This document shows positions 25,244 through 36,533 of a stretch of 64,000 nt of DNA, one piece after another. The stretch's first letter is position 1. Each line of letters begins with the position of its first letter. This stretch comes from Hyphomicrobiales bacterium (lineage in GTDB: Bacteria; Pseudomonadota; Alphaproteobacteria; Rhizobiales; Beijerinckiaceae). The notes under the pieces were generated by a model. The model saw only the letters and a program-made list of their open reading frames with translations, was not told the DNA's origin and made no database searches. The translations under genes and the position numbers were made by a program. The DNA lies in contig UCBZ01000003.1 in assembly GCA_900470775.1 (NCBI GenBank), positions 1 to 64,000 of the forward strand. The letters are read 5' to 3'.

Positions 25244-26191
25244 ATGAAGCTCACCGGCATCCACCACGTCACTGCGATCTCGGCCGACGCGCCGGGCAAC
25301 CGGCGTTTTTATGCCGAGACACTCGGCATGCGTCTGGTCAAGAAGACCGTCAATCAGGACGACACCTCCGCCTATCACCTCTTCTACGCCGATGGTGCGG
25401 GCTCGCCCGGCAGCGATCTGACCTTCTTCGATTGGCCAGCGTCACCGGCGCGTCGCGGAACGCATTCGATCAATCGCACCTCGCTGCGCGTCGCCAACGA
25501 GGCCTCGCTGGAGTGGTGGCGCGCTCGCCTTACTGAGGCCGGCGTCGCTGTGACCCCGATCCGCGCGATCAATGGCCGATCGGCCGTCGATTTCGAGGAT
25601 CCGGAAGGCCAGCGCTTGACGCTGATCGCCGATGGTGGCGATATCCCCTTCGTCGTCTGGGAGAAGAGCCCGGTTCCCGCCGAGCATCAGATCCGCGGTC
25701 TTGGACCCGTCACCATTTCGGTGCCGAAGCTCGATCGCACCGAGGTCGTGCTGACGCAGCTTCTCGGCCTGGAGCGCATCGGCAGCTATCGTGATGCGGG
25801 CCATGCCACCGGCGAGATCCACGTCTTCAAGATCGGGGAGGGTGGTCCGGATGCCGAACTCCATGTCGCGGTCGAGCCCGACCTGCCGCAGGCGCGCGAA
25901 GGCGCTGGCGGCGTGCATCACCTTGCACTGCGCACGCCGACCTTCGCCGACTACGACGCCTGGGCCGAACGCCTGCGCACTGCCGGCTATCCCAATAGCG
26001 GGCCGGTCGATCGCTTCTATTTCCGCTCGCTCTATCTGCGCGAGCCGAACGGGATCCTGATCGAGATCGCGACCGACGAGCCGGGCTTCGCCACCGATGA
26101 GCCGGCCGAGACCATGGGCGAGAAGCTCTCGCTGCCGCCCTTCCTGGAAGCCAAGCGCGCTCAGATCGAGGCCGGGCTCAAGCCGCTCTGA
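25244..26191 (+). CDS. Vicinal-oxygen-chelate ring-cleaving dioxygenase (MhqO/glyoxalase family)
   Basis: This 315-residue protein has two vicinal-oxygen-chelate modules, one at residues 1-130 (TGIHHVTAISADAPGNRRFYAETLGMRLVKK) and one at 150-280 (PVTISVPKLDRTEVVLTQLLG). Probable metal ligands are the histidine of IHHV, the histidine of VHHLAL and the glutamate of GILIEIATDEPGF. Relatives are annotated as ring-cleaving or hydroquinone-specific dioxygenases and may act on electrophile-type quinols. The family is often induced by quinones. It is single, with a terminator downstream, and is not obviously part of the anthranilate gene set. Confidence 0.87.
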   Translation: MKLTGIHHVTAISADAPGNRRFYAETLGMRLVKKTVNQDDTSAYHLFYADGAGSPGSDLTFFDWPASPARRGTHSINRTSLRVANEASLEWWRARLTEAGVAVTPIRAINGRSAVDFEDPEGQRLTLIADGGDIPFVVWEKSPVPAEHQIRGLGPVTISVPKLDRTEVVLTQLLGLERIGSYRDAGHATGEIHVFKIGEGGPDAELHVAVEPDLPQAREGAGGVHHLALRTPTFADYDAWAERLRTAGYPNSGPVDRFYFRSLYLREPNGILIEIATDEPGFATDEPAETMGEKLSLPPFLEAKRAQIEAGLKPL

Positions 26192-26235
26192 CGCATCAGC
26201 AGAGCGGCATCGCTCGACGGCAGGCATGACGAGAT

Positions 26236-26272
26236 GCGGCGGACCGGGAGACCGGCCCGCCGCGCCTTTTTT
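26236..26272 (+). terminator. Rho-independent terminator after the dioxygenase gene
   Basis: A 12-base GC stem (GCGGCGGACCGG / CCGGCCCGCCGC, one mismatch) with a 4-base loop is followed by GCC and six T at 26267-26272. Confidence 0.8.
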
Positions 26273-26401
26273 GTCGGCTTTCGATGCGCTTCGTTCACCC
26301 GCTTTTAACCACGCAGGCCTCTACTCGAACCTGGCAGGTTTGCCGGTTTCCGCAGTTTCGTCTGCGGGTCGTGTGTTGCGTCAGGTCGAGAGCGTAGCGA
26401 G

Positions 26402-27568
26402 ATGTCGGGACTGGGTTCTAGGCGGCGCAGCCATGCGCACGCCCGCTACCGGATCGGCCACAATGTCTGTCTCCAGATCGCCGCCATCGTGGTGGCCTGC
26501 GGCGTCGGCTATGTCGCGCTCGATCCGGGGCCGGATGCGCAGATCCCCGTCCATGCGACGCAGCAGCGCGACGTCACGACGACCGGGTCTCTCGCTTCAT
26601 CGTCATCCGCTTATCGCGATCTGCTGAGGCCGGGCTTTATGCTGGGGACGACGCCGGGCTCCTTCGGCGGCGATCGGCCGATGCAGGCCGGCCTCCAGCG
26701 CAACGCCTCGCCCGAGCCGGCAATGGCGGCGCCGGTCCTGCCGGCGCAACAGGTGCCCATCCAGATGGCCTCCGTCCAGCCAGCCCAGCCGATGCCGTCG
26801 GCTGCTCTCACCGTCCAGCCAACGACGGCTGTCGACCTCCTCGCGACATCGCCGCAAGCCATCTCCAGGATGATCAAGGATGCGCCGCTGCCGACCCCGC
26901 GCCCGTCCGAACTGAAACCGCCCCCGACGGCCGAGCAGCCTGCCATCGCTTTGCGCCAGCCGATGCGCCGCGCGAAGGTCGCCGCGGCTCCTGCGCCGGC
27001 CGCCGAGGACAACCGCTCGTTCTTCGAAAAGCTGTTCGGCGGCGTGCGCCAGCCCAACGGTCCGGCGATGGCCTATGCCGCGCCGGAGGACGACGCGGTC
27101 GACCGTTCGCGCGGTCGCAGGCTCAGCCCGTCCTTCGGGCCGCCGGTCATGACAGGGCAGGCAACCGCGATCTACGACATCAGCGCCAAGGTCGTTCACA
27201 TGCCCAATGGCGAGAAGCTGGAGGCCCATTCGGGTCTCGGCGACAAGATGGATGATCCCCGCTTCGCCCATGTCCGGATGAAAGGCGTGACGCCGCCGCA
27301 CACCTATACGCTAACCGAACGCGAGGCGCTGTTTCACGGCCACCGCGCGCTGCGTCTTCACCCGGTTGGCGGCAGCAGCGCGATCTATGGCCGCGCCGGC
27401 CTGCTGACCCATCCCTATCTGCTGGGCCCCAATGGCGATTCGAACGGCTGCGTCTCGTTCAAGGATTACGAGCGATTCCTGCAGGCCTATCTGCGGGGCG
27501 AAGTGAAGCGCCTCGTCGTCGTCGCCAGCATGAACGACGCTCCGCGCTCGCTGATCGCCTCCCGCTGA
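26402..27568 (+). CDS. DUF2778 (tlde1-like L,D-transpeptidase) domain protein with membrane anchor
   Basis: This 388-residue protein has a short cytoplasmic basic N-terminus, one membrane segment near residues 24-41 (LQIAAIVVACGVGYVAL), a long low-complexity Pro/Ala/Gln linker (about 60-230), and a C-terminal DUF2778 domain. The domain shows the L,D-transpeptidase-type active site HRALRLHPVGG followed by SNGCVSFKDY with the cysteine at residue 350. Related domains act on peptidoglycan, including a type VI effector family, but the membrane anchor and absence of secretion genes nearby favour a cell-wall role in the producer. Start chosen at the first ATG of the frame; no strong ribosome site. 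Confidence 0.8.
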   Translation: MSGLGSRRRSHAHARYRIGHNVCLQIAAIVVACGVGYVALDPGPDAQIPVHATQQRDVTTTGSLASSSSAYRDLLRPGFMLGTTPGSFGGDRPMQAGLQRNASPEPAMAAPVLPAQQVPIQMASVQPAQPMPSAALTVQPTTAVDLLATSPQAISRMIKDAPLPTPRPSELKPPPTAEQPAIALRQPMRRAKVAAAPAPAAEDNRSFFEKLFGGVRQPNGPAMAYAAPEDDAVDRSRGRRLSPSFGPPVMTGQATAIYDISAKVVHMPNGEKLEAHSGLGDKMDDPRFAHVRMKGVTPPHTYTLTEREALFHGHRALRLHPVGGSSAIYGRAGLLTHPYLLGPNGDSNGCVSFKDYERFLQAYLRGEVKRLVVVASMNDAPRSLIASR

Positions 27569-27623
27569 CGTAGACGGGCGCGTCGCAAGACGCGCGTGAA
27601 AGCCGCGCGACCCGACGCGCCGC

Positions 27624-30284
27624 TCAGCTTTTCGCGGCAGCCTTCGCCTTGGGCTTCGCCGCGGCAGTCTTGGGCTTTGCCGCAGCCTTGGGCTTCGCTG
27701 CCGGCTTCTTCGCCGGAGCCTTTGCGGCCTTGGCCTTGCCCGGACCCTTGACGCCGCTCGACTCCGCCTTGGCGTTGACCAGTTCGACCGCCTGTTCGAG
27801 CGTGATCGCCTCCTGCGTCATCGCCTTGGGCAGGGTCGCGTTGACCTTGCCCCAGTTGACGTAAGGCCCGTATTTGCCGGCGCGCACCACGAGCTTGCCG
27901 CCGCCGGGATGCTCGCCGAGATCGCGGCCGGGCACCGCCGTGCCTCGCCCGAAGCGGGCGCCCGGACCGCCGCTTTCCTTGGCGACGATCAGGTCGATGG
28001 CGCGGTTGCCGCCGATCTGCAGGATGTCGTCGTCCTTGTCGATATTGGCGTAGGTCTTGCCGTGCTGGACGTAAGGCCCGTAGCGGCCGATGCCGGCGAG
28101 GATCGGCTCGCCGCTCTCGGGATGCTTCGCCACCTCCTTGGGCAGCGACAGCAAAGCGAGCGCCGTCTCCAGATCGACGCTGCCCGGGCTCATGCCCTTG
28201 GGCAGGCTGGAGCGCTTGGGCTTCTCGCCCTCGCCGAGCTGGATATAGGGGCCGAAGCGGCCATCGCGGACCGTGACCTCGGCTTCCGTCACCGGGTCCT
28301 TGCCGAGGATGCGCACGCCCGGCGCGCCGGTGCCGCCCTCGGCCGTAGCCTCGCCATCGGCGGCCTGGACGGTGAGCGGACGCGTATAGCGGCATTCGGG
28401 ATAGTTCGAGCAGCCGACGAAGGCGCCGAACTTGCCGAGCTTGAGCGAGAGCTGGCCCGTGCCGCAGACCTGGCAGGAGCGTGGATCGCCGCCATCCTCG
28501 CGCGCCGGGAAGACATGGGCGCCGAGCACGCCGTTCAGCGCCTCCAGAACCTCGGTGACGCGCAGATCCTTGGTGTCGCCGATCGACTTGGTGAACTCCT
28601 CCCAGAATTCGCGCAGCAGCACCTTCCAGTCGATCTCGGCGTTCGAGACGCGGTCGAGCTTCTCTTCGAGGTTCGCCGTGAAGTCGAACTCGACATAGCG
28701 CTTGAAGAAGCTCTCCAGGAACGCCGTCACCAGCATGCCCTTGTCCTCGGGTACGAGGCGCTTCTTCTCGATGCGGACATATTCGCGGTCGCGCAGCGTC
28801 GAGAGCGTCGCGGCATAGGTCGAAGGCCGGCCGATGCCGAGCTCTTCCATACGCTTGACGAGGCTGGCCTCAGAATAGCGCGGCGGCGGCTCGGTGAAGT
28901 GCTGGTCGGCTGCGATGGCGCGCTTTTCGAGCGGCTCGCCATCTTTCATCGCCGGCAGCTTCTTGGAGTCCTCGTCCTCCTCGTCGTCGCGGCTTTCCTG
29001 ATACAGCGTCAGGAAGCCGTCGAAGAGCGTGACCTGTCCGGTGGCGCGCAGTTCGAGATTGCGGCCGGCGACCTTGGCGGCGATGTCGACTGTGGTGCGT
29101 TCCAGCGAGGCCGATTCCATCTGGCTGGCGATGGTGCGTTTCCAGATCAGCTCATAGAGCTTGGCCTGCTCGGGTTCGAGATGGCGCATGACCGTGGCCG
29201 GCAGGCGGCCGAGATCGGTCGGGCGGATCGCCTCATGGGCCTCCTGGGCGTTCTTGGCCTTGACGGTGTATTTGCGCGGCACGCCGGGCACGTAAGCGTC
29301 GCCGAATTCCTTGCCGATGACGCTGCGGGCAGCGCTGATCGCCGAAGGGTCCATGTCGACGCCGTCGGTTCGCATATAGGTGATCAGGCCGACCGTCTCG
29401 CCGCCGATATCGACGCCCTCATAGAGCCGCTGCGCGAGCTGCATGGTGCGGGCCGGGGCAAGGCCGAGCTTGCGCGAGGCCTCCTGCTGCAGCGTCGAGG
29501 TCTGGAAGGGCGGGTAGGGGTGGCGCTTGACCGGCTTGGCCTCGACGCTGGCGACGCTGAAGGCAGCGGTATTCAATGCGGCCTCGAAAGCGCGCGCCTC
29601 GTCGCCGGTGCCGATGTCGAGCCGGGTGATCTTCTTGCCGTCGGCGCCGACGAGGCGCGCATCGAAGACGCCGCCGGCAGCCGTCGCCAGCGTCGCGACC
29701 AGCGACCAGTATTCACGCGCCCGGAAGGCCTCGATCTCGCGCTCGCGGTCGCAGACGATCCGCAGCGCCACCGACTGGACGCGGCCGGCCGAGCGGGCGC
29801 CCGGCAGCTTGCGCCACAGCACCGGCGAGAGCGTGAAGCCGACGAGATAGTCCAGTGCCCGGCGGGCGAGATAGGCATCGACCAGCGCCTGATCGACCTG
29901 GCGCGGATTGGCCAGCGCAGTCTGCACCGCGTCCTTGGTGACGGCGTTGAAGGTGACGCGCTCGACGGGGATGCCCTTCAGCGCCTTCTTGGCGTTGAGC
30001 GCCTCCAGCACATGCCAGGAAATCGCCTCGCCCTCGCGGTCGGGGTCGGTTGCGAGGATCAGCTTGTCGGCACCCTTGAGCGCCTTGACGATCTCGGCGA
30101 CCTGCTTGGCGCCGCGCCCCTCGATCTCCCACTTCATCGCGAAGTCATGCTCGGGATCGACCGAACCGTCCTTGGCAGGAAGGTCGCGGATATGCCCGAA
30201 CGAGGCGATCACCTCGTAGTCGGAGCCGAGATACTTGTTGATCGTCTTGGCCTTGGCCGGCGACTCGACGACGAGGAGCTTCAT
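27624..30284 (-). CDS. topA: DNA topoisomerase I (type IA)
   Basis: This 886-residue topoisomerase relaxes negative supercoils. The Toprim domain opens [20 protein letters not shown], and the active-site tyrosine is Y303 in TYMRTDG. One clear C-terminal zinc ribbon (CQVCGTGQL...CSNYPEC) is followed by repeats of the topo C-terminal type ([40 protein letters not shown]). The last 50 or so residues are an Ala/Lys/Pro tail typical of alphaproteobacterial TopA. Transcribed opposite to the DUF2778 gene. In many relatives topA adjoins dprA; here a serine hydrolase gene and the pyrB-dprA string lie on its upstream side. Confidence 0.97.
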   Translation of the reverse strand: MKLLVVESPAKAKTINKYLGSDYEVIASFGHIRDLPAKDGSVDPEHDFAMKWEIEGRGAKQVAEIVKALKGADKLILATDPDREGEAISWHVLEALNAKKALKGIPVERVTFNAVTKDAVQTALANPRQVDQALVDAYLARRALDYLVGFTLSPVLWRKLPGARSAGRVQSVALRIVCDREREIEAFRAREYWSLVATLATAAGGVFDARLVGADGKKITRLDIGTGDEARAFEAALNTAAFSVASVEAKPVKRHPYPPFQTSTLQQEASRKLGLAPARTMQLAQRLYEGVDIGGETVGLITYMRTDGVDMDPSAISAARSVIGKEFGDAYVPGVPRKYTVKAKNAQEAHEAIRPTDLGRLPATVMRHLEPEQAKLYELIWKRTIASQMESASLERTTVDIAAKVAGRNLELRATGQVTLFDGFLTLYQESRDDEEDEDSKKLPAMKDGEPLEKRAIAADQHFTEPPPRYSEASLVKRMEELGIGRPSTYAATLSTLRDREYVRIEKKRLVPEDKGMLVTAFLESFFKRYVEFDFTANLEEKLDRVSNAEIDWKVLLREFWEEFTKSIGDTKDLRVTEVLEALNGVLGAHVFPAREDGGDPRSCQVCGTGQLSLKLGKFGAFVGCSNYPECRYTRPLTVQAADGEATAEGGTGAPGVRILGKDPVTEAEVTVRDGRFGPYIQLGEGEKPKRSSLPKGMSPGSVDLETALALLSLPKEVAKHPESGEPILAGIGRYGPYVQHGKTYANIDKDDDILQIGGNRAIDLIVAKESGGPGARFGRGTAVPGRDLGEHPGGGKLVVRAGKYGPYVNWGKVNATLPKAMTQEAITLEQAVELVNAKAESSGVKGPGKAKAAKAPAKKPAAKPKAAAKPKTAAAKPKAKAAAKS

Positions 30285-30534
30285 GGTGCGGTGTCTCGCT
30301 AATAGCCTCCTCGGAGCGCGAAACGGCCCCGTGAGGCGATCTCGCGACCGGCGAAAGACCCGGCGGTTCGGAATTGCGCGCGAAAGTGGTTCAGGGAATA
30401 GGCCGTGTCAAACGCCGATTGCACGTCGGCGCCGTGGGGCGGCCTTTTGGTCACAGTCCCTGAAGAGCGCCCTGACATGGCGCCTCGGTCGCCGGCGCAC
30501 AAGGGCGGCGGGGCCGGTGCGGCCGTCGCCGGCC

Positions 30535-31665
30535 TCAGCGCAGCGCGCCCATCAGCTTGGCGAGGAAGCCGTCGAAGGAGGCGCCGTCGATCCAGCGCAG
30601 CACCGCAACGAGGTCGTGCTGCGGGTCGACGAAGATCACATTGGTGCCGGCCCCGAGCGCCCAGAAGGCGCTCTCGGGCACGCCCGGCTTGGCCGAGGGC
30701 GCGCGGTTCAGCCACCAGAGATAGCCGTAGTTCGAAAGCGTCGGCGAGGGCGAGACCATCTGCGCGATCCAATCGGCGGACAGCAGCGAGCGCCCGCCCC
30801 ATTGCCCGCCGCGCGCCATCAGCAGCCCGAATCGGGCATGGTCGCGCGCGCCGATGAACAGCCCGCCGCCCCAATGCCCGCCGCCGGGCACCGACTGGAT
30901 GCGCTTGCCGTCGATCTCGACATAGGAGTTTTCGTAGCCCTGCCACTCCCAATCGGTGGACGCGCCGATCGGATCCATGATCCGCTCGCGCAGCACCTCG
31001 GGCAGGGGACGGCGGAAGCGCTGCAGCAGGCAGTAGCCGAGCAGGTTCACCCGCACGTCGTTGTATTCATAGAAGCTGCCGGGCTCGTGCATCTCCCGGC
31101 GCTGGCCCTTGCGGCTGTTGTCGGCGCCGGGCCCGATCTGGCGGTTGTGATCGACCTGGTCGGATTTCTCGAAGATCTCGCCCTGCCATTCGCTCGATTG
31201 CTGCAGCAGATGCCGCCAGGTGATCTCAGCATTATGGGCGCTCTCGAAGAACGGCCCGGCGACGCTCCGGCCCACCGGCTCGTCGAGATCGGCGATCAGC
31301 CCGTCCTGCACGGCGACCCCCGCCAGCACGGACAGGTAGCTCTTGGCGATCGAGAAGGTCATGTCGGTGCGAGCGGTATCGCCCCACTCGGCAATGATCC
31401 GTCCACCCTTCAGCACCAAGCCGGCCGGCCCGCCGCGCTCGCGAACGGGGCCGACGATCTCGCTCCACGGCCCGGTTTCGTTCCACTCGACATTCCCGAC
31501 ATAGCGCCCGTCAGGATAGAACAGGCTGCGCGGCCACGGGCTCTCATGCGCCTCGGCGAAGGCGACGGCGGCAGCGAGCCGGGCCGAATCGAAGCCGGAC
31601 TCGACGGGGGCGACGGTTTCCCAGGGCGCGCCTTCGGCAGCCGGAACATAGATGTCGGTGGACAA
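30535..31665 (-). CDS. Beta-lactamase-fold serine hydrolase (class C/PBP-like)
   Basis: This 376-residue protein of the serine beta-lactamase-like superfamily has SxxK motif SIAK ([13 protein letters not shown]), a tyrosine-containing second motif ([14 protein letters not shown]) and a late GAGTN box in the KTG position. No signal peptide, so probably a cytoplasmic esterase or amidase rather than a drug-resistance enzyme. The start is the TTG at 31665: it has a perfect GAGGAG six bases upstream, while the longer in-frame start adds 31 Arg-rich residues with no homology. It is divergent from pyrB. Confidence 0.85.
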   Translation of the reverse strand: MSTDIYVPAAEGAPWETVAPVESGFDSARLAAAVAFAEAHESPWPRSLFYPDGRYVGNVEWNETGPWSEIVGPVRERGGPAGLVLKGGRIIAEWGDTARTDMTFSIAKSYLSVLAGVAVQDGLIADLDEPVGRSVAGPFFESAHNAEITWRHLLQQSSEWQGEIFEKSDQVDHNRQIGPGADNSRKGQRREMHEPGSFYEYNDVRVNLLGYCLLQRFRRPLPEVLRERIMDPIGASTDWEWQGYENSYVEIDGKRIQSVPGGGHWGGGLFIGARDHARFGLLMARGGQWGGRSLLSADWIAQMVSPSPTLSNYGYLWWLNRAPSAKPGVPESAFWALGAGTNVIFVDPQHDLVAVLRWIDGASFDGFLAKLMGALR

Positions 31666-31821
31666 GGCAGGCTCCTCGCGGCGGGCTGGGCGCGGCGGAA
31701 GGCCGCTTCTCCATGGCGTAGCGGCGTTTCGCCAAAACTTCCATCGGCCCTGCCGCATGCTCCTATTCCGTCATCGGCCGCTTGCGCCCTGGCCGAGTCG
31801 CGCCTAAACACCCCTCTTCAA

Positions 31822-32766
31822 ATGACATCGCCAGCACCGCTCTATCCGCACCGGCATCTCCTCGGCATCGAGGGGCTCTCCCATTTGGACATCGAGGGGC
31901 TGCTGGACAGGGCGGACGCCTATGTCGCGCTCTCCCGGCAGGTCGAGAAAAAGACCGCGACGCTGCGCGGCCGCACCCAGATCAACCTGTTCTTCGAGCC
32001 CTCGACCCGCACGCAGGCCTCGTTCGAGCTCGCCGGCAAGCGGCTGGGCGCCGACGTCATGAACATGTCGGTTGCCTCGTCCTCGGTGAAGAAGGGCGAG
32101 ACGCTGATCGACACCGCCGCGACGCTGAACGCGATGCGGCCGGACATCATCGTCGTGCGCCATCACGCCGCCGGCGCGGTCAATCTCCTCGCCCGCAAGG
32201 TCGGCTGCTCGGTCGTGAATGCCGGCGACGGCGCCCATGAGCATCCGACGCAGGCCCTGCTCGATGCGCTGACCATCCGCCGCAACAAGGGCCGCATCGC
32301 CGGGCTGACGGTGGCGATCTGCGGCGACATCCTGCATTCGCGCGTCGCCCGCTCCAATATCATCCTGCTCAATGCGCTCGGCGCAAAAGTGCGCCTGATC
32401 GCTCCCTCGACGCTGCTGCCGGCCGGCATCGAGCGGATGGGCGTCGAGATCTTCACCGACATGAACAAAGGCCTGGAAGGCGCGGATATCGTGATGATGC
32501 TGCGCCTCCAGCTCGAGCGCATGCATGGCGCCTTCGTGCCGTCATCGAAGGAGTATTTCCGCTATTTCGGGCTCGACCGCGACAAGCTGGAGCGCGCGCA
32601 GGCCGATGCGCTGGTGATGCACCCCGGCCCGATGAACCGCGGCGTCGAGATTTCCTCCGAGGTCGCCGACGGCGCCCAGTCGATGATCCGCGAGCAGGTT
32701 GAGATGGGCGTCGCAGTGCGCATGGCGGTGCTCGACGCGCTGGCGCAGCATCTCCCTAATGTCTGA
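31822..32766 (+). CDS. pyrB: Aspartate carbamoyltransferase, catalytic subunit
   Basis: This 314-residue enzyme makes carbamoyl-aspartate in pyrimidine synthesis. The carbamoyl phosphate motif [12 protein letters not shown] (near residue 55) and [11 protein letters not shown] are intact, as is [11 protein letters not shown] near the C-terminus. The ATG at 31822 gives a normal family length; the frame is open much further upstream without homology. It overlaps the downstream dihydroorotase-like gene by 8 bases, which fits the PyrB-PyrC' complex seen in many proteobacteria. Confidence 0.96.
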   Translation: MTSPAPLYPHRHLLGIEGLSHLDIEGLLDRADAYVALSRQVEKKTATLRGRTQINLFFEPSTRTQASFELAGKRLGADVMNMSVASSSVKKGETLIDTAATLNAMRPDIIVVRHHAAGAVNLLARKVGCSVVNAGDGAHEHPTQALLDALTIRRNKGRIAGLTVAICGDILHSRVARSNIILLNALGAKVRLIAPSTLLPAGIERMGVEIFTDMNKGLEGADIVMMLRLQLERMHGAFVPSSKEYFRYFGLDRDKLERAQADALVMHPGPMNRGVEISSEVADGAQSMIREQVEMGVAVRMAVLDALAQHLPNV

Positions 32767-34096
32767 GCCGAAAGCGCGAGTGGAACCGGGCATGGCCGAG
32801 CTTCAGGACATCGCGATCGTCAATGCACGCCTCATCGACCCCGCCACGGGGCGCGACGAGACGGGCTCATTGCTGCTGCGCGGTGGCACCATCGCCTCGG
32901 TCGGTTGGGGCGAAGCTACGCCTGCCACGGGCGAGGGCATCCGCCGCGTCGATGCGAGCGGGCTCGTCGTCGCGCCCGGCCTCGTCGATCTGCGCGCCTT
33001 CCTCGGCGAGCCCGGCGCCGAATTCCGCGAGACGCTCGGCACCGGCTCGCAGGCCGCGGCTGCCGGCGGCGTCACCACCGTCGTCTGCCGGCCCGACACC
33101 GACCCGCCGATCGACGATCCCGCCATCATCGACTTCATCAAGCGCCGCGCCCGCGACAAGGCTATCGTCAACGTCCTCCCGTCGGCCGCCCTGACAAAGG
33201 GCCTGCTTGGCAAGGAGATCACCGAGATTGGGCTCTTGCTGGAAGCCGGCGCGGTTGCTTTCGGGGATGGCGCCCGGGCCCTGCGCAACCCGCAGATCAT
33301 GCGCCGGGCGCTGATCTATGCCCGCGATTTCGACGCGCTGATCATGAACCATGTCGAAGACCCGGACCTGCGTGGCTCCGGCGTCATGAACGAGGGCGAG
33401 TTCGCCAGCCGCCGGGGTCTGCCCGGCATCCCGCGCGAGGCCGAGACGGTGATGCTGGAGCGCGACATCAGGCTCGCCCGGGCGACCGGCGGCCGCTACC
33501 ACGCCGCCATGATTTCCTGCGCCGACTCGGTCGAGCTCGTGCGCCGGGCGAAAGCCGAGGGCCTGCGCGTCACCTGCGGCGCCTCGATCAACAATCTGAC
33601 GCTGAACGAGAACGACGTCGGCGACTACCGCACCTTCTGCAAGGTCTCGCCGCCGCTGCGCGACGAGCACGAACGCCTCGCTCTGGTCGAAGGCCTGGCC
33701 GAGGGCGTCATCGACGTCGTCGTCTCCGACCACGACCCGCAGGATGTCGAGACCAAGCGCCAGCCCTTCGCCGAGGCCGCCGACGGCGCACTCGGCATCG
33801 AGACCTTGCTCTCGGCATCGCTGCGCATGGTCCAGGCCAGCCAGATCACCTTGCCGGACCTGCTGGCTGCGCTTTCGACCCGGCCGGCCAAACTGCTCGG
33901 CCTCGGCTGCGGACGCCTCGCGCCCGGTGCGCCCGCCGACGTGATGCTGCTCGACCTCGACGCTCCTTACGTCGTCGACAAGCGCAAGCTGAAGTCGCGA
34001 GCCAAGAACTCGCCCTTCGACGAGGCAAGGCTGGAAGGCATCGTGCAAACCACCTTCGTCGGCGGCCGTGCGGTCTATGAGGCCCCCGCGGGTTAG
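32759..34096 (+). CDS. Dihydroorotase-like protein, probably the non-catalytic PyrC' partner of PyrB
   Basis: This 445-residue amidohydrolase-fold protein is of the dihydroorotase type. The zinc-binding DxHxH of active enzymes is replaced by D77-L-R-A-F81 ([13 protein letters not shown]), losing both histidines, and the second metal-site motif reads YHAAMIS with one histidine missing; a late aspartate (VVSDHDPQ) remains. This matches inactive PyrC' (PyrX) subunits that stabilise the PyrB dodecamer. An active PyrC would have to be encoded elsewhere. The start at 32759 overlaps pyrB by 8 bases; an alternative ATG at 32792 would shorten it by 11 residues. Confidence 0.9.
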   Translation: MSEPKARVEPGMAELQDIAIVNARLIDPATGRDETGSLLLRGGTIASVGWGEATPATGEGIRRVDASGLVVAPGLVDLRAFLGEPGAEFRETLGTGSQAAAAGGVTTVVCRPDTDPPIDDPAIIDFIKRRARDKAIVNVLPSAALTKGLLGKEITEIGLLLEAGAVAFGDGARALRNPQIMRRALIYARDFDALIMNHVEDPDLRGSGVMNEGEFASRRGLPGIPREAETVMLERDIRLARATGGRYHAAMISCADSVELVRRAKAEGLRVTCGASINNLTLNENDVGDYRTFCKVSPPLRDEHERLALVEGLAEGVIDVVVSDHDPQDVETKRQPFAEAADGALGIETLLSASLRMVQASQITLPDLLAALSTRPAKLLGLGCGRLAPGAPADVMLLDLDAPYVVDKRKLKSRAKNSPFDEARLEGIVQTTFVGGRAVYEAPAG

Positions 34097-34128
34097 GTTA
34101 CGCTGCGCGAGCGCAACGAGAGGGCTGC

Positions 34129-34752
34129 ATGTCGGATCTGTTGAGTTGGACCCTGTCCTGGCCCGCCTTCACTGCGGCGCTCGTCGTCGGCTACCTGCTC
34201 GGCTCGATTCCCTTCGGCATCGTCCTGACGAAGCTGAGTGGCGGGCCGGATCTACGCAGCATCGGCTCTGGCAATATCGGCGCGACCAATGTGCTGCGCA
34301 CCGGCAACAAGAAACTCGCGGCGCTGACGCTGCTCGGCGACATGCTGAAGGGCACGGCGGCGGTCCTAGTCGGGTTCTATGCACTAGGCGGCCCCCAGGC
34401 CGCGCTCGTTGCCGGGCTCGGTGCCTTTCTCGGTCATCTCTTCCCGGTCTGGATCGGCTTCAGGGGCGGCAAGGGCGTCGCCACCTATCTCGGCATCCTG
34501 ATCGGGCTCGCCTGGCCGGTTGCGCTGGCTTTCGCCGCGATCTGGCTCTGCGTCGCCAAGCTCTCGAAATACTCCTCGCTCGCCGCGCTGGTTGCGAGCG
34601 TGTTGACGCCGCTCCTGCTGTGGTTCTGGATCGGCGACCGCCGCGCTGCGCTGCTGATGGCGGTGCTGGCTGTGCTGCTCTGGTTCATGCACCGGACCAA
34701 TATCTCCCGGCTGCTCTCCGGCGGCGAGGGCAAGATCGGCGGGAAGGGCTGA
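34129..34752 (+). CDS. plsY: Acyl-phosphate:glycerol-3-phosphate acyltransferase PlsY
   Basis: This 207-residue inner-membrane enzyme transfers the acyl group from acyl-phosphate to glycerol-3-phosphate in phospholipid synthesis. The three conserved cytoplasmic motifs are visible: GSIPFG near residue 25, [12 protein letters not shown] near 47 and [12 protein letters not shown] near 110. Five or more hydrophobic helices. GAGAGGG precedes the ATG. It sits between pyrC' and dprA, a common arrangement. Confidence 0.95.
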   Translation: MSDLLSWTLSWPAFTAALVVGYLLGSIPFGIVLTKLSGGPDLRSIGSGNIGATNVLRTGNKKLAALTLLGDMLKGTAAVLVGFYALGGPQAALVAGLGAFLGHLFPVWIGFRGGKGVATYLGILIGLAWPVALAFAAIWLCVAKLSKYSSLAALVASVLTPLLLWFWIGDRRAALLMAVLAVLLWFMHRTNISRLLSGGEGKIGGKG

Positions 34753-34758
34753 CGCGGC

Positions 34759-35979
34759 ATGGCTGGCATCGTCCTCACCGACCGCCAGCGCCTCGATTGG
34801 CTCCGCCTGATCCGCAGCGAAAGCGTCGGGCCGCGCACCTTCCGCTCTTTGATGAACCGCTTCGGTGGCGCGGCCGCCGCGCTTGACGCACTTCCCGACC
34901 TCGCCCGGCAGGCTGGCCGGGCACTCCGCATCTGCGCGATGGCCGAGGCCGAGCGCGAAATAGAGGCGCTGCGCCGGCTCGGCGGCCGGCTGATCGCGCT
35001 CGGCGAGGCGCAGTACCCCCGGCCGCTACAGGCGATCGACACCGCGCCGCCGCTGATCGCCGTGCTCGGGCAGGCGGATGTGTTGCTGCGCCCCTGCGTG
35101 GCGCTGGTCGGCTCGCGCAATGCCTCGGCCGCCGGCATGAAGTTCACGGCCCGGCTGGCCCGCGATCTCGGCGAGGCCGGCTTCGTCGTGGTGTCGGGCC
35201 TGGCGCGCGGCATCGACACCTCCGCCCACGAAGCCAGCACCCTGACCGGCACCGTCGCGGTCCTCGCCGGCGGGCTGGACGAGGTCTATCCGCCGCAGAA
35301 CATCCCCTTGCTGCAGCGGCTGCTGGAGCAGGGCGCCGCGATCAGCGAGATGCAGCTCGGGCTTGCGCCGCGCGGACGGGATTTTCCGCGCCGCAACCGG
35401 CTGGTCTCGGGCCTGTCGCTTGGCACGGTTGTGGTCGAGGCGGCGCGCAAATCCGGCTCGCTGATCACGGCGCGCTTCGCCAACGAGCAGGGCAGGCTGG
35501 TCTTCGCCGTGCCGGGCTCGCCGCTCGATCCGCGCGCCGAGGGCGGCAATCACCTGATCCGCGAGGGCGCGACGCTGTGCTCGGAGGCTGCGCATATCAT
35601 CGAGGCGCTGACGCCGCTGCTCGACAGCGATCTCGGTTTTCTTCCGCCGCCGCCCGCCCTGCGAGACGGCGCCGGCGAGAGCATGACGCAGGCGCTCTGG
35701 GACGAACTCGACCTGCCGGGCATCGAGCCCGCTCCCGCGGCGGCGGTTCCCGAACCGGAGCGCGTCTTCGCGGCGGCAATCGGCGCCCCCGGCGATGACG
35801 CCGTGGACATGCGCCGCCTTGTCCTGCAACTCCTCGGCAGCGCGCCGATCTCCGTCGATGACCTCGTCCGTGCGAGCGGACGGTCCGCCCGCGAGATCAG
35901 CCGGACCGTGCTGGATCTCGAACTCGATGGCCTCGTCCAGCATCATCCCGGCGGCACGTTGACCCGCGTTGAGGTTTGA
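34759..35979 (+). CDS. dprA: DNA-processing protein DprA
   Basis: This 406-residue recombination mediator loads RecA onto incoming single-stranded DNA. The Rossmann core runs from about residue 80 to 290 with [37 protein letters not shown] and [21 protein letters not shown]-terminal helix-hairpin-helix and C-terminal winged-helix ([24 protein letters not shown]) domains are both present. It begins 6 bases after the plsY stop, in the pyrB-pyrC'-plsY-dprA string. Confidence 0.95.
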   Translation: MAGIVLTDRQRLDWLRLIRSESVGPRTFRSLMNRFGGAAAALDALPDLARQAGRALRICAMAEAEREIEALRRLGGRLIALGEAQYPRPLQAIDTAPPLIAVLGQADVLLRPCVALVGSRNASAAGMKFTARLARDLGEAGFVVVSGLARGIDTSAHEASTLTGTVAVLAGGLDEVYPPQNIPLLQRLLEQGAAISEMQLGLAPRGRDFPRRNRLVSGLSLGTVVVEAARKSGSLITARFANEQGRLVFAVPGSPLDPRAEGGNHLIREGATLCSEAAHIIEALTPLLDSDLGFLPPPPALRDGAGESMTQALWDELDLPGIEPAPAAAVPEPERVFAAAIGAPGDDAVDMRRLVLQLLGSAPISVDDLVRASGRSAREISRTVLDLELDGLVQHHPGGTLTRVEV

Positions 35980-36060
35980 TGGGTCCCTGCACGGGCGATG
36001 CAACCTCCGGTTACAGCACCGGTAGGGGCAGGGGCCAGGTTCTGCAGTTCGGGTCGCTCG

Positions 36061-36369
36061 CTAGGTCTCTTGCGGATGGTCTCCTCTGTCGACGGATCGC
36101 CCGAGCCGCTCGACCTGGGTCGAGGCTTCAAGCCGTGCCATCTCCAGAAAATAGGCCAGGCTGTCGAGATCCACGGAGCGTGACATGGCGCGCAAATCCG
36201 CTGTGAGATGCTCGATATAAGCGGCCACGTCGCGCTGGGTCGCGCGCGGATCGCTGACTTTCTCGACACTGCGAGGGTTTTCTCCGGCGCTGGCCTGAGG
36301 CGCGACGTTGCCGTGCAGCGGGTCCTCGGCATTCCGCGATACGAGCGGATTTCGTCCATTTGACGGCAT
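36061..36369 (-). CDS. Small conserved-looking hypothetical protein
   Basis: This 102-residue cytoplasmic protein has a disordered N-terminal third and a helical C-terminal part (AYIEHLTADLRAMSRSVDLD followed by SLAYFLEMARLEA). That C-terminal block has the pattern of a small Hyphomicrobiales hypothetical family, and this is the only convincing frame here. The ATG at 36369 has a GGGGAG about 10 bases upstream; a TTG 21 bases earlier is possible. Function unknown. Confidence 0.6.
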   Translation of the reverse strand: MPSNGRNPLVSRNAEDPLHGNVAPQASAGENPRSVEKVSDPRATQRDVAAYIEHLTADLRAMSRSVDLDSLAYFLEMARLEASTQVERLGRSVDRGDHPQET

Positions 36370-36533
36370 CGCCGACCGGCTCCCCTGCAAAGAATGGGCA
36401 GATTTGAACGATCACGGCCCGATCAACATAGGGATGAACGAGTCGCGATCATACAATCATAGCGTGCGTTCGTTCGCGATCTCAAGGGGTTGTTGATCTC
36501 GGTGAAGCAGTTTTGGCTTCATGGAGGATTGGT

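Noticed and set aside
30235-31821. Large in-frame upstream extension of pyrB
   Set aside because: PyrB homology starts at 31822; the extension is antisense to the serine hydrolase gene and to the start of topA.
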